Source: Planctomycetota bacterium
GTDB taxonomy: Bacteria; Planctomycetota; Planctomycetia; Pirellulales; Pirellulaceae
Length of the DNA stretch: 64,000 nt
Direction of reading: 5' to 3'
Assembly (NCBI GenBank): GCA_963204915.1
Contig: CAUJHS010000022.1
Location: 124,001-188,000 of the forward strand
Position 1 is the stretch's first letter; every line of letters begins with the position of its first letter. Under the pieces are notes generated by a model that was given only the letters and a program-made list of their open reading frames with translations, ran no database searches and was not told the DNA's origin. A program made the translations under genes and the position numbers. This document shows positions 17,558 to 26,125 of this stretch, in pieces.

Positions 17558-19627
17558 TTAAGCTTGGAGAATCGGACCTTCCTCGAGCGTATCCAACACT
17601 TCGATCAAGCGGTGCTTGCGGCGGTGCGTCTGACGAAGCTGCCCGAGATACTCATGCCATTCCTCACTACGGCCCAGCCCTTGCAAGACGCGACGAATCT
17701 TTCGCAGGTAATGCGCCGCTGCTTGATAGGCGCTCGGGGATACCTTAGCGATCTCACGTTCGGCCGCCTTAGCCCAGAAGGCAATTGTGCGATCAGGTTC
17801 GATATCGACAATCCCATCAGCCACCTTCTCATCGTACTGACGCATGGGACGATTATTTTTCAAGGCCTCATCGTACCAACGTAACGCTGCTTTCGGGTCG
17901 TCCTCGGCAAAAGCCAAATCGATCAACACGCCATAGAACGGCGGTTGGTCCCGATGTCCGTAACGCGCCGCAAGCTCCATCAGCGTCTCGGGGGCAGGGA
18001 GAGGCCAAGGTGGAATTCTTTGGGATTTCGCTCCACGGGAGCGAGACTGCGGCGGCGCGCCCGTTTCCAAGAAGCGCCGCGCCGCCAATTCCACCGCTTC
18101 ACGGCATTGCGCCTTCTCGGCGACCTCAAGCAACTGCTGCCATCGCGACAACGAAGGCTGATGAAAGAACTCCTGGGCCAGATCGGCGGCCACCATTTTC
18201 CAATCGCCCTGATGTTGACGGTATTCCCGCAACTGCTCACGCAATTTCGCGGCGACGCCCGGATACTGTTTTTGCGTCGCCTCCACGCCGCGACGAATCC
18301 ATTGCACGGCTTCTTCGCCGCGCCCCGCGGAAAGTAAACGTTCCACTAATCGCTCGTACGACGCAGTTTTTTCGGCTTCTTGCTCACATAAAGGGATAAT
18401 CTCGTTTTCGCGGTCCGCTCTCTGCAATGCATCGAGCAAATGATTCGTTATCACCTCACGGCGGCTACGAAGCATGAAGTCGTTCTGCGCAGCTTTCGAC
18501 AGTGGTTTCTTGAGTTTTTCATACAAAACATCAGCAACCTCGCTCCATGTCGCCGACGAAAATGGTTGGCTCCAAAAATGCTCTACCGCCTTTCCTCGAC
18601 ACAAATCAAACTGGTCGTGCCGCTGCAAATCGATCGCCCACAGGATTTGTTGGGCCGGAGTCTTTCCAGATTGAGGCAACGCCATGTAGACCACGTCGAC
18701 ACACTGGGCCAACGCGTCAGCGCCGGTGTCCGAATCGCAAAGATATTCCGCATGGGAACACGAGTCGAGCAAGCGTTCACCTAGGTCGATCACGACGTTT
18801 GCGGCGCCTCGCTCTAACAACAACGCCAAGAGTCCACGCACGCGGGCGAAACTAGAAATCGCGGAGGTCTCGCTCCACGAATCTGCCCAATCTGATTCGT
18901 TAGATAATTCCTCGATCGCCTGCCGAGCTTCCAGGATGAGTTCATCTATTGCACCCGACGCAGCAAACTGACGATCGCTTAAATTCTGCCGCACTGCCGG
19001 AATAATGTCGGCCAGTTCGATGAGCCAGGCGGCCATAGTTTCCGAAGTCTGTTGACGAATGAAGGTTTGCAGTTTTGCCTCGGAAGGATCCGAGTTGCGT
19101 CGTTGCGTGACGGCGCGCCCAATTGGCCGGCTAACGCGGCCCGGCGGTTGGCCTTCACGATCGTCTGCATCGATATCGTCCTCATCCCAATCTTCGTCTG
19201 GTTCGTCGTTCCAGTCTTCCTGGTCCTCATCATCCCAATCACCATCATCATCACGCTGATTGGATAATGAAGACGCGGGCCAATCCGGGCTGACGCGAGG
19301 GTCCGTTGCATCGGCCTTAGCCAACGCTTTGCCGTGCTTGAGACAATCCAGATACTCTAATACGACCGCCACCGCGTGCTTGCAGTTCGAAGCATATGGA
19401 CATGAACACGCGCCACGCGGCTGACCTGCGGTCATCTCCACTCTCGTCGCGTAACGGTGTGTGCCCAAGACCCACGCCACAAGCTGTCCGTCGTCGGTTT
19501 GAGACAATTCCGAGACGGCATGCCCCTTTTGGTACTGCTTGCCGCGCTGGACAACGGTCGGTCCAAACGCAAGGTTCAGATCGTCCCAGGTAAGAGATTC
19601 AAAGGAGGAGGTTGTAGATGGGGACAT
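17558..19627 (-). CDS. SWIM zinc-finger protein
   Basis: A 689-residue protein. Residues 74-84 form the SWIM zinc motif: Cys74-x-Cys76-x5-Cys82-x-His84. A highly acidic Asp/Glu/Trp stretch (about 120-165) follows, then a long alpha-helical, TPR-like region to the end. SWIM domains bind DNA or protein; related bacterial proteins often sit with SNF2-type helicases, but none is present here. The acidic stretch may mimic nucleic acid or act as a flexible linker. The start lies 300 bases from a divergent gene. Confidence 0.85.
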   Translation of the reverse strand: MSPSTTSSFESLTWDDLNLAFGPTVVQRGKQYQKGHAVSELSQTDDGQLVAWVLGTHRYATRVEMTAGQPRGACSCPYASNCKHAVAVVLEYLDCLKHGKALAKADATDPRVSPDWPASSLSNQRDDDGDWDDEDQEDWNDEPDEDWDEDDIDADDREGQPPGRVSRPIGRAVTQRRNSDPSEAKLQTFIRQQTSETMAAWLIELADIIPAVRQNLSDRQFAASGAIDELILEARQAIEELSNESDWADSWSETSAISSFARVRGLLALLLERGAANVVIDLGERLLDSCSHAEYLCDSDTGADALAQCVDVVYMALPQSGKTPAQQILWAIDLQRHDQFDLCRGKAVEHFWSQPFSSATWSEVADVLYEKLKKPLSKAAQNDFMLRSRREVITNHLLDALQRADRENEIIPLCEQEAEKTASYERLVERLLSAGRGEEAVQWIRRGVEATQKQYPGVAAKLREQLREYRQHQGDWKMVAADLAQEFFHQPSLSRWQQLLEVAEKAQCREAVELAARRFLETGAPPQSRSRGAKSQRIPPWPLPAPETLMELAARYGHRDQPPFYGVLIDLAFAEDDPKAALRWYDEALKNNRPMRQYDEKVADGIVDIEPDRTIAFWAKAAEREIAKVSPSAYQAAAHYLRKIRRVLQGLGRSEEWHEYLGQLRQTHRRKHRLIEVLDTLEEGPILQA

Positions 19628-19927
19628 AAGTTCACGCGGGAAGAGGCCAACCGTGACACGATCCAGCTTAGGCGCCTTAGTGCGTCCTGGTATTTATTTT
19701 AGGCGTTGTTTAACGCGCCGTGCACCTAGAGGTTATGGGAAAATGGGTGCGTCGTCGCGCGCTTGCATCTCGGTGCGGTTGTTTCGCGTTACGACGACGA
19801 CAATCGCGGGATCGGCTGACGACGGGCTCCTTTTGTGATAGATTCGAGAATTGCGATGCGTCTGATGCGTGATTGAGAACGAAGGCGCCGCATCCTCGAC
19901 TGTTCCTCCCGCCGGAAGTACGCCTGC
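19628..19927. other. Divergent intergenic region
   Basis: These 300 bases lie between the SWIM gene and the duplicated membrane-protein gene and hold both promoters. I see no strong hairpin or recognisable RNA. Confidence 0.45.
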
Positions 19928-20962
19928 ATGAAAGCATTTCCACTGGTCTTCTTTGGCATTGCGCTAACCGCTTTCTCGTGGGGGTTATATGGAAATGTCC
20001 TTCACACAGGACAACACGAGCTGCACGGTCGTTTAAAGCCGTTCATTTGTGTGGGGTTGGCTTATTTCATCATCGCCATGGTCGTGCCACTGCTGGTACT
20101 AGCGGCGCAAGGAAAAATTCGCGGCGACTGGACCTTCAAAGGCATTTTCTGGAGTTCGATGGCTGGGGCGGTTGGAGCGTTCGGAGCGCTCGGCGTCATT
20201 CTTGCTCTGGCATCGGGCGGACATCCGATCTACGTAATGCCGCTTGTATTTGGCGGCGCCCCGGTTGTGAACACGTTGGTGTCGACGTACACCTCCCGCA
20301 ACTGGCGACATATCAGTCCCACATTTATCGCCGGCTTGGCAATCGTCGTGGCCGGCGCTGCAACGGTGCTGGTGTTTCAGCCGCGTACTGGCGGCGCCGC
20401 AATGGCAGGTCCCGAGTTGCGACAACTACCCTTAGTTTTCGCAGGTATCGCCATGGCGATGTTGTGCTGGGGCATGTATGGCATTTTTACACACTGGGGA
20501 CAGCACGATTTGGGCGGCGGTCGGCTCAAACCGCTCATCTGCGTCGGCTTTGCCTATTTCCTCATTGCGATCGTCGTTCCTGTGTTGTTGCTCGGCGCCC
20601 AAGGCGATCTCTCCAGCGATTGGAACGTAAAGGGTGTTGCTTGGAGTTCCGCGGCGGGAGCAGCCGGTGCGTTCGGCGCCCTGGGGACGATCCTTGCCCT
20701 CTCCTCGGGGGGGAAGCCGATTTACGTCATGCCGTTAATCTTCGGCGGCGCACCTGTGGTCAACACTTTGACCGCAGTGTCAATGAAGAACACTTGGGAC
20801 CAGCTCAGCCCATGGTTCCTTGCCGGGTTGATCCTCGTCGCTATTGGCGCTGTGATGGTCTTGGTCTTCCAACCTCGCGCCGCCAAACCGCACACCAGCG
20901 CCAAGCATGGACATGGGAAATCGACAGAACCACGCGAAACGACACAAGCCGAGCGAACGTAA
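19928..20962 (+). CDS. Internally duplicated ten-helix membrane protein (DMT-like)
   Basis: A 344-residue integral membrane protein made of two homologous halves (about 1-158 and 164-322). Each half repeats the same blocks: a start with LVF.GIA, then LKP.ICVG.AYF, a GAFGALG glycine block, IYVMPL.FGGAPVVNTL and a VLVFQPR end. The fold resembles drug/metabolite-transporter (EamA-like) proteins, with five helices per half. The substrate is unknown. The C-terminal tail is His/Lys-rich and cytoplasmic. The halves are far more alike than in typical EamA proteins, pointing to a recent or constrained duplication. Confidence 0.78.
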   Translation: MKAFPLVFFGIALTAFSWGLYGNVLHTGQHELHGRLKPFICVGLAYFIIAMVVPLLVLAAQGKIRGDWTFKGIFWSSMAGAVGAFGALGVILALASGGHPIYVMPLVFGGAPVVNTLVSTYTSRNWRHISPTFIAGLAIVVAGAATVLVFQPRTGGAAMAGPELRQLPLVFAGIAMAMLCWGMYGIFTHWGQHDLGGGRLKPLICVGFAYFLIAIVVPVLLLGAQGDLSSDWNVKGVAWSSAAGAAGAFGALGTILALSSGGKPIYVMPLIFGGAPVVNTLTAVSMKNTWDQLSPWFLAGLILVAIGAVMVLVFQPRAAKPHTSAKHGHGKSTEPRETTQAERT

Positions 20963-21069
20963 CCCCAACGTCGTCCCGAAAATGTTTGACAAGCAACGAA
21001 GTCGGCGCGAACCGATTGGTGTTAGCGGATTGATCATTTGACGATGAAATCAGCAAGCGGGTTGGCGCC

Positions 21070-21492
21070 ATGACGCCTTGGGAAGCGATGACGCGCATCG
21101 ACACACTGTTGGCGCATGTATGGATGGTGCGAGCCTTCCTAAAACATTGTGAAGAAGCCGAGGAAGACGAAGATCTCGCCGAAGTGCACCGCACCCTTTA
21201 CGATTATATGCTCGCCCTAGGGTCGTCGTTACAGGCGAACGACGCCCCAGCCTATCTCAAGCAAGCGAACAAAAAATATAAGAAGCTCCTCAGGGCGACG
21301 GAATTATTCGGCGAAATCCAGCCCGAGATATCCAACCACACCAACTTTCAAATGGCCGTACGTTCGCTTCAAACGGCTGTGGCTCAGATTGGAGAGCTCT
21401 TGATTCAGGCGTGCGCTTCAGCGGAACTTGCCATTCCAGACGCAGGCGCCAACAATTCCGTGGACGAGTTGACAACACCAACTAACGACTAA
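21070..21492 (+). CDS. Hypothetical helical protein
   Basis: A 140-residue, mostly alpha-helical, acidic soluble protein (AEEDEDLAEVHRTLYDYMLAL near residues 36-56) with no signal peptide or recognisable domain. I do not know the family. It lies 26 bases upstream of queF on the same strand, which suggests cotranscription, but nothing in it points to queuosine synthesis. Confidence 0.65.
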   Translation: MTPWEAMTRIDTLLAHVWMVRAFLKHCEEAEEDEDLAEVHRTLYDYMLALGSSLQANDAPAYLKQANKKYKKLLRATELFGEIQPEISNHTNFQMAVRSLQTAVAQIGELLIQACASAELAIPDAGANNSVDELTTPTND

Positions 21493-21518
21493 TTACCGAC
21501 CACTCCTTCGTGTAATCC

Positions 21519-21884
21519 ATGGCTGTTCAGGACGACTTCCGCAACCAATTGGAAACCTTTCCCAACCAGTTTCCGCACCGCGATTATGTGATCGAGATCG
21601 TGTGTCCCGAGTTCACTTCCGTTTGTCCGAAAACGGGCCAACCGGACTTCGGCACGCTCCGCATCACTTATACGCCCGACGAAAAATGTGTCGAGTTGAA
21701 AAGTTTGAAGCTCTACCTGCAACGCTTCCGCAACGAGGGGATCTTCTACGAACACGTAACGAACCGCATCTTGGATGATTTGGTCGCGGTGTTGTCGCCA
21801 CGCTCTTTGCAACTCGTAGCCGATTTTAGCCCGCGCGGCGGCATCACGACGCGCGTCACGGTCCAGTATCGCGAAGCGCGTTAG
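21519..21884 (+). CDS. queF: NADPH-dependent 7-cyano-7-deazaguanine reductase QueF
   Basis: A 121-residue unimodular QueF. The family's catalytic Cys and neighbours are in [14 protein letters not shown] (Cys about residue 36), followed by the substrate-binding E-LKSLKLY block (about 60-67) and [10 protein letters not shown]. It reduces preQ0 to preQ1, in the queuosine pathway for tRNA modification. The length matches the short, homomeric QueF class. Its stop overlaps the convergent deaminase gene by 4 bases. Confidence 0.93.
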   Translation: MAVQDDFRNQLETFPNQFPHRDYVIEIVCPEFTSVCPKTGQPDFGTLRITYTPDEKCVELKSLKLYLQRFRNEGIFYEHVTNRILDDLVAVLSPRSLQLVADFSPRGGITTRVTVQYREAR

Positions 21885-22354
21885 TAGGCTTTGGCTTGCG
21901 GCGAGCGAAGCCATTGGTCGAACAGGTCGCGACATTCTTCACGCAAGACATTGTCGATCAATCGTACGCGGCTGCCTCCCTGGCGCAACAGGTCTGATGC
22001 GGACAGATTGAGTTCGTTAAAACCTGCATGGGCCGCGTCGGTGATTGTGGCGCCGTAATAAACCGTGTCGACCCGCGCCCAATGGAGCGCGGCCATGCAC
22101 ATCGGACACGGCTCGCAAGTGGTCGCCACCACGGCGCCGTCAAGAAAAATATCGCCCAACGTACGACACGCCTCACGCACGGCGTTCACTTCGGCATGCG
22201 CAGTAATATCCGTGGTTGCGAGAACGCGATTATGAGCCGCGGCAAGGATGCTTCCTTGACGGTCAATGGCGCATCCAAAGGGAGATTGCCCCACCGCGAT
22301 GCCTTGACGTGCCTGTTCAATGGCCAGTCGCATTAATTCTTCGGGGTCGATCAT
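21881..22354 (-). CDS. Zinc nucleoside/guanine deaminase
   Basis: A 157-residue member of the cytidine-deaminase-like zinc superfamily. Zinc ligands and proton shuttle are in [10 protein letters not shown] (about 53-62) and [15 protein letters not shown] (about 82-96). The downstream segment AAHAGFNEL resembles the guanine deaminase (GuaD) branch rather than TadA. It probably deaminates guanine to xanthine; a tRNA or nucleoside substrate is possible. Its 3' end overlaps queF on the other strand. Confidence 0.8.
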   Translation of the reverse strand: MIDPEELMRLAIEQARQGIAVGQSPFGCAIDRQGSILAAAHNRVLATTDITAHAEVNAVREACRTLGDIFLDGAVVATTCEPCPMCMAALHWARVDTVYYGATITDAAHAGFNELNLSASDLLRQGGSRVRLIDNVLREECRDLFDQWLRSPQAKAY

Positions 22355-22559
22355 ATGGGTAAAACCGGATTAGAGCGATAAAGTCCGATAGATTTCCAAC
22401 GTATCGGCGAACGAGGGCGACTCGCAATTTCCGCGATGACACCGCAAGTGCCGAGCAGAGAAACCTCGGTCAGATGACCTTGGCGGGCGACTCCCCCTCC
22501 CCTTGCAAACCCATGCCATTGCCTCCATGCTGTAACCTTCGCGCAGGGAGAATCGAGTC

Positions 22560-23300
22560 ATGCATGTTGAAGTATTAGAAACCAAAGACAAACTCGGTGA
22601 AAAGGCGGCTCGCGACGGCGCCGAGGCCATCCGCCAGGCGCTTGCAGAGCGCGGCGAAGCGAACATCATCGTAGCGACGGGCGCCTCGCAATTTGAAATG
22701 CTCTCGCACTTGGTGAAACAGCCGGGCATCGACTGGCGCCTCGTCACCTGCTTCCATTTGGACGAATACGCGGGTATGCCAATAACGCACCCTGCCTCGT
22801 TCCGCAAATATCTGAAAGAGCGGTTCGTGGAGCAATTGCCCACGCCGCCGCGCGGATTTCATTATATCAATGGCGAGGGTGATTGTTCAGCCGAATGTGA
22901 GCGATTGGGGGCATTGATTCAGAAACATCCAACGGATGTCGCGTTTATCGGCATTGGCGAGAACGGCCATGTGGCTTTCAATGACCCACCGGCAGACTTT
23001 ACTACTGAGAAGCCCTACCTGGTCGTCGAGTTGGACGAAGCTTGCCGCCGTCAACAATTAGGCGAAGGCTGGTTCCCGACGTTGGACGACGTGCCGCGGC
23101 AAGCGATCTCGATGTCGGTGCGACAAATCATGAAGTCTAAGCGGATCATTTGCAGTGTGCCCGATGAGCGCAAATCCAAAGCTGTGCAGGGCGCCGTTGA
23201 AGGTCCAATCACGCCGCAGTGCCCGGCGTCAATCTTGCAGCAACATGATAACTGTACAATTTACCTTGATCCGCCAGCCGCATCGAAGTTAAAGAAGTAA
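22560..23300 (+). CDS. nagB: Glucosamine-6-phosphate deaminase
   Basis: A 246-residue protein of the NagB/SugarP-isomerase fold. Family blocks are FHLDEYAGM (catalytic Asp, about residue 69), [14 protein letters not shown] (about 137-150) and the [10 protein letters not shown] block. It converts glucosamine-6-phosphate to fructose-6-phosphate and ammonia. GGAG precedes the ATG by nine bases. The gene begins a same-strand run with a sugar isomerase and a HAD phosphatase, consistent with amino-sugar or sugar-phosphate catabolism. Confidence 0.88.
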   Translation: MHVEVLETKDKLGEKAARDGAEAIRQALAERGEANIIVATGASQFEMLSHLVKQPGIDWRLVTCFHLDEYAGMPITHPASFRKYLKERFVEQLPTPPRGFHYINGEGDCSAECERLGALIQKHPTDVAFIGIGENGHVAFNDPPADFTTEKPYLVVELDEACRRQQLGEGWFPTLDDVPRQAISMSVRQIMKSKRIICSVPDERKSKAVQGAVEGPITPQCPASILQQHDNCTIYLDPPAASKLKK

Positions 23301-23391
23301 TTTGACGAACCCCGGGCACGTCTCGGACGACACCGGCTTGTTCGATTCGCCTCCCCTGCCCTGCCTTCTAGTTCACTTCGGCTCACATTTC

Positions 23392-24405
23392 ATGTCTGAT
23401 AAGCCACAAGTCGTCCTTTCTGGCTTCGCCGACGAGGCCGCCCTGCAAAAAACAGCCGAACAACAGTTCGCCGCGTTTGCCGCTCTGGGCTTACAGTATT
23501 ACACCATTCGGTTCATTGACGCCGGACAAGGCGTCAAGAACGTAATGGAGCTGACGCGCGACGAGATCACCCACATTCGCCATTTAGAGGGCCAGTACGA
23601 TTTAAGCGTTTCGTCACTTGGTTCACCTATCGGCAAAGTGAAGTTGAAAGATATCGACGACGGTACGAAAAATCGCTATGTGCCGTTCGAGACGTATCTA
23701 CACAACGATGTCAAAAAGGCATGCGAACTGGCGCACGCGTTTGAGACCAAGCTTATTCGCGGCTTCTCATTCTATCATCCGCGCGGCTCCGACCCGCGCG
23801 AGCATTTGTCGCAAGCCGCGGATCAACTCGGACAAATCGCCGAGGAATGTCATCGTAGCGACTTGACATTCGGGCTTGAAGTCGAAGCAAATCTCGTAGG
23901 CTCGAACGGTGAATTATTGCGAGATATTCACCGCCAAGTGAATCATCCGGCGCTGCTGTTGATCTTCGATGCGGGCAATTTGTCGTCGCAGGGGTATAAC
24001 CCCTACCAGGTCTATCAGCAGTACGAAGCTATGAAGGCAGGCATCGGCTGGATGCACATCAAGGACTACAAACACGCCACGCCGCCCGCCGGTCCAGGCC
24101 ATGTGGATGAAGAAGCGCTCAAACATTTTGTGCCGGCCAACCAAGGCGACAGCGCGCACGAAGCGATTCTGCTCGACTTCCGTCAGATGCTTGTCAAGCT
24201 CGAACAAAAGCTGAAACGCCGAGGAGTGCCGGGCGTGTTCCTCGACCTGGAGCCCCATGTCAAAGGCGGTGGTCAATTCGGTGGATTCAGCGGACCTGAT
24301 GGCATGGGCGTGGCCTTGCGCGGACTGTGCAAACTGCTCGACTACATCGACATCGACTATCATCTGCGCGACTTTGAAGACATTCGCGCCGCGCGTGGGT
24401 TCTAA
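23392..24405 (+). CDS. Sugar phosphate isomerase/epimerase (TIM barrel)
   Basis: About 338 residues from the ATG at 23392; an upstream TTG at 23302 directly abutting nagB adds a Pro-rich stretch unlike the family. The TIM-barrel (AP endonuclease 2-like) fold is shown by metal-ligand positions in FGLEVEANLVG, LIFDAGNLSS, GWMHIKDYK and FLDLEPHVKGGG. Related planctomycete and other bacterial proteins isomerise or epimerise keto-sugars such as inosose or xylose-type substrates; the exact sugar is unknown. It follows nagB and precedes the HAD gene by 40 bases. Confidence 0.82.
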   Translation: MSDKPQVVLSGFADEAALQKTAEQQFAAFAALGLQYYTIRFIDAGQGVKNVMELTRDEITHIRHLEGQYDLSVSSLGSPIGKVKLKDIDDGTKNRYVPFETYLHNDVKKACELAHAFETKLIRGFSFYHPRGSDPREHLSQAADQLGQIAEECHRSDLTFGLEVEANLVGSNGELLRDIHRQVNHPALLLIFDAGNLSSQGYNPYQVYQQYEAMKAGIGWMHIKDYKHATPPAGPGHVDEEALKHFVPANQGDSAHEAILLDFRQMLVKLEQKLKRRGVPGVFLDLEPHVKGGGQFGGFSGPDGMGVALRGLCKLLDYIDIDYHLRDFEDIRAARGF

Positions 24406-24445
24406 ACTGGCGCGGTAAGCAAAACGGAACGCTTGGAGCCGGCTC

Positions 24446-25108
24446 ATGCAGGCGTTGATCTTTGACCTCGACGGCACTTTGATCGACACGGTCTATGCGC
24501 ACGTGTTTGCCTGGCAACGAGCGTTCACCGAGATTGGCTTGCCCATCGACGGATGGCGCATCCATCGCAGGGTTGGCATGAGCGGCGGTCTCTTCGCCCG
24601 GCTGGTAGTTCGAGAGATCGGCCGCGAGCTAAGCGAGCAGGAAGCCGCGGCGCTCAAAAAGCGACACGGCGAGTTGTTTCAGGAATTCTTGCCCACGCGC
24701 CAACCTCTGCCGGGCGCGGTCGAGTTGCTGCGTTTTCTGCGCGACGCGGGCGTAGCGCATGGTATCGCCACTTCCGGCCAACGTCCGGATATCAACGCAT
24801 CACTGGCTGCGCTGCAAATTCCCGATGACACGATCGTCATTCAGCGCGGCGATGTAGCTCGGGCCAAACCCGAGCCGGACTTGTTCCTCGCTTGCCAAGC
24901 GCGGCTTCAGGCGCCCATCACGGAATGTTATGTCGTCGGCGACGCGGTGTGGGACATTCTCGCCGCGCGGCGCGCCGGCATGTTCAGCATCGGCCTGTTA
25001 AGCGGAGGTTACGGCGAAGACGAACTCAGCAAGGCGGGCGCTTTTCGCATCTACCGCGACACGGCCGAACTGTACCGCTCTCTGAACGAGTTGGGGTTAC
25101 TCTCGTAG
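24446..25108 (+). CDS. HAD-superfamily sugar phosphatase/mutase-like hydrolase
   Basis: A 220-residue haloacid-dehalogenase-like hydrolase. Motif I FDLDGTLIDT (residues 5-14), motif II in GIATSGQ, motif III Lys in ARAKPEPDLFLAC and motif IV GDAVWDILAARRAGM are all present, along with the C1 helical cap. It likely dephosphorylates a sugar phosphate or acts as a phosphoglycolate-type phosphatase. It is the last gene of the nagB-isomerase-HAD run. Confidence 0.85.
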   Translation: MQALIFDLDGTLIDTVYAHVFAWQRAFTEIGLPIDGWRIHRRVGMSGGLFARLVVREIGRELSEQEAAALKKRHGELFQEFLPTRQPLPGAVELLRFLRDAGVAHGIATSGQRPDINASLAALQIPDDTIVIQRGDVARAKPEPDLFLACQARLQAPITECYVVGDAVWDILAARRAGMFSIGLLSGGYGEDELSKAGAFRIYRDTAELYRSLNELGLLS

Positions 25109-25188
25109 CCTCAACACTTCGCCCTAAGTCCGTCTTCACCAAGTTGAACCATTTCCGAATTGGCCGCGCGGTGATGGCGCTTCACCAC

Positions 25189-25491
25189 TCAACTTTTCTT
25201 CTTGCTCGTTTTCTTTTTGGCGGTCTTTTTCTTCGTCGCCTTCTTTCGAGTCGACTTCTTGGCCGTCTTCTTACCTCCTTTTTTGCCGCTCTTCTTTGCA
25301 GACGCCGAACTCGCCTTTTTTCCTCGTCCTGAACCCGACTTTTTACCACCACCACTGGACTTGTTCACCGTCGCCCACGCGCGTCGCTCGGCCTCTTGTT
25401 CCGGGACGCCGCGCTGCTCGTAGCTCTCTTCAATATGTTCAGCCTGGCGTTTTTGTTTGTCGGTGTACTTTGATTTGTCGCCGCGAGGCAT
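25189..25491 (-). CDS. Lysine-rich histone-H1-like protein
   Basis: A 100-residue protein. The first 45 residues (KYTDKQKRQAEHIEESYEQR then EAERRAWATVNK) match a small bacterial family sometimes annotated as plasmid stabilisation protein. The C-terminal half is almost only Lys, Ser, Ala and Thr (KKTAKKSTRKKATKKKTAKK-type repeats), like histone H1 tails. DNA binding is the likely role. Such Lys-rich tails occur in several Planctomycetes and Proteobacteria. Confidence 0.8.
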   Translation of the reverse strand: MPRGDKSKYTDKQKRQAEHIEESYEQRGVPEQEAERRAWATVNKSSGGGKKSGSGRGKKASSASAKKSGKKGGKKTAKKSTRKKATKKKTAKKKTSKKKS

Positions 25492-26125
25492 TAGCTAAGC
25501 TCCTCTTAATGAAGTGCGTTTCGCGCATGTCCCGCCCGCCACGTTCATTGTACAAGTCGCCCGCCGCGGCGTAATCCGATGGGCGGCCCAACCTGAGACT
25601 TCCCGCACGTCGCGATACTTGCCTGTTGGCTGCACCGGTTTCAACAACCTGCTCAGCGTACAGGCGCTACGTCTCGTCACAATAAAACCCGGCAATGGGC
25701 GCATTGGCATACTGCGGCCATTAGTCGCTGGGCGCTTGCCAAGAGTTCGCTTGGTCAGTGGAGCAAAACCCGCGCGTTCGTGCGCGGCCGTTGACTCAAA
25801 TGCACTGCCACCCAAAACCGTGGTGATCTCCAGAAGGTGACGCAACGAACCGCATGTGCTCGTCCCTGCGCCGATCGCGAGACGGTTCGCAATTCAAACG
25901 CATTTGCACGTTTCTAACGTCGCAAAACCGATGACTCGACGAAGCTAAAAGAAAAAGATTGACAAAGCCACCCAAATCTGGATAATAACATCCAATTATC
26001 CACTTTAAGCTCCTGGGCCGAAAAAGAGACACCGCACCGCTAAGCGAGGAATCGTTTTCGCCCGTGTCACGTCCGGCGGCATGGTAGCCCGTATCTCACT
26101 TGCAAGCAGAGTAGGGAGCATGAGG
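25492..26125. other. Intergenic region with promoter of the NXR operon
   Basis: About 630 bases without a gene I can support. Open frames on both strands (25495-25845 minus, 25514-25840 plus) lack ribosome-binding sites and known domains. The right part holds a sigma70-type promoter and about 130 bases of leader before the first operon gene. No tRNA fold is evident. Confidence 0.5.
25959..25987 (+). promoter_or_regulatory. Sigma70-type promoter of the NXR operon
   Basis: A perfect -35 hexamer TTGACA (25959-25964) is 17 bases upstream of ATAATA (25982-25987). Transcription would begin near 25995, leaving a leader of about 130 bases before the lipoprotein start at 26126. It is the best-looking promoter near the operon. 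Confidence 0.7.

Noticed and set aside
19873..21033. A 386-codon + strand frame.
   Set aside because: It overlaps the duplicated membrane protein in another frame, is Arg/Cys-rich, and has no ribosome-binding site or domain.
25495..25845. Open frames on both strands between the histone-like gene and the NXR operon.
   Set aside because: Neither has a ribosome-binding site, a known domain or sensible composition; I treat the region as non-coding.
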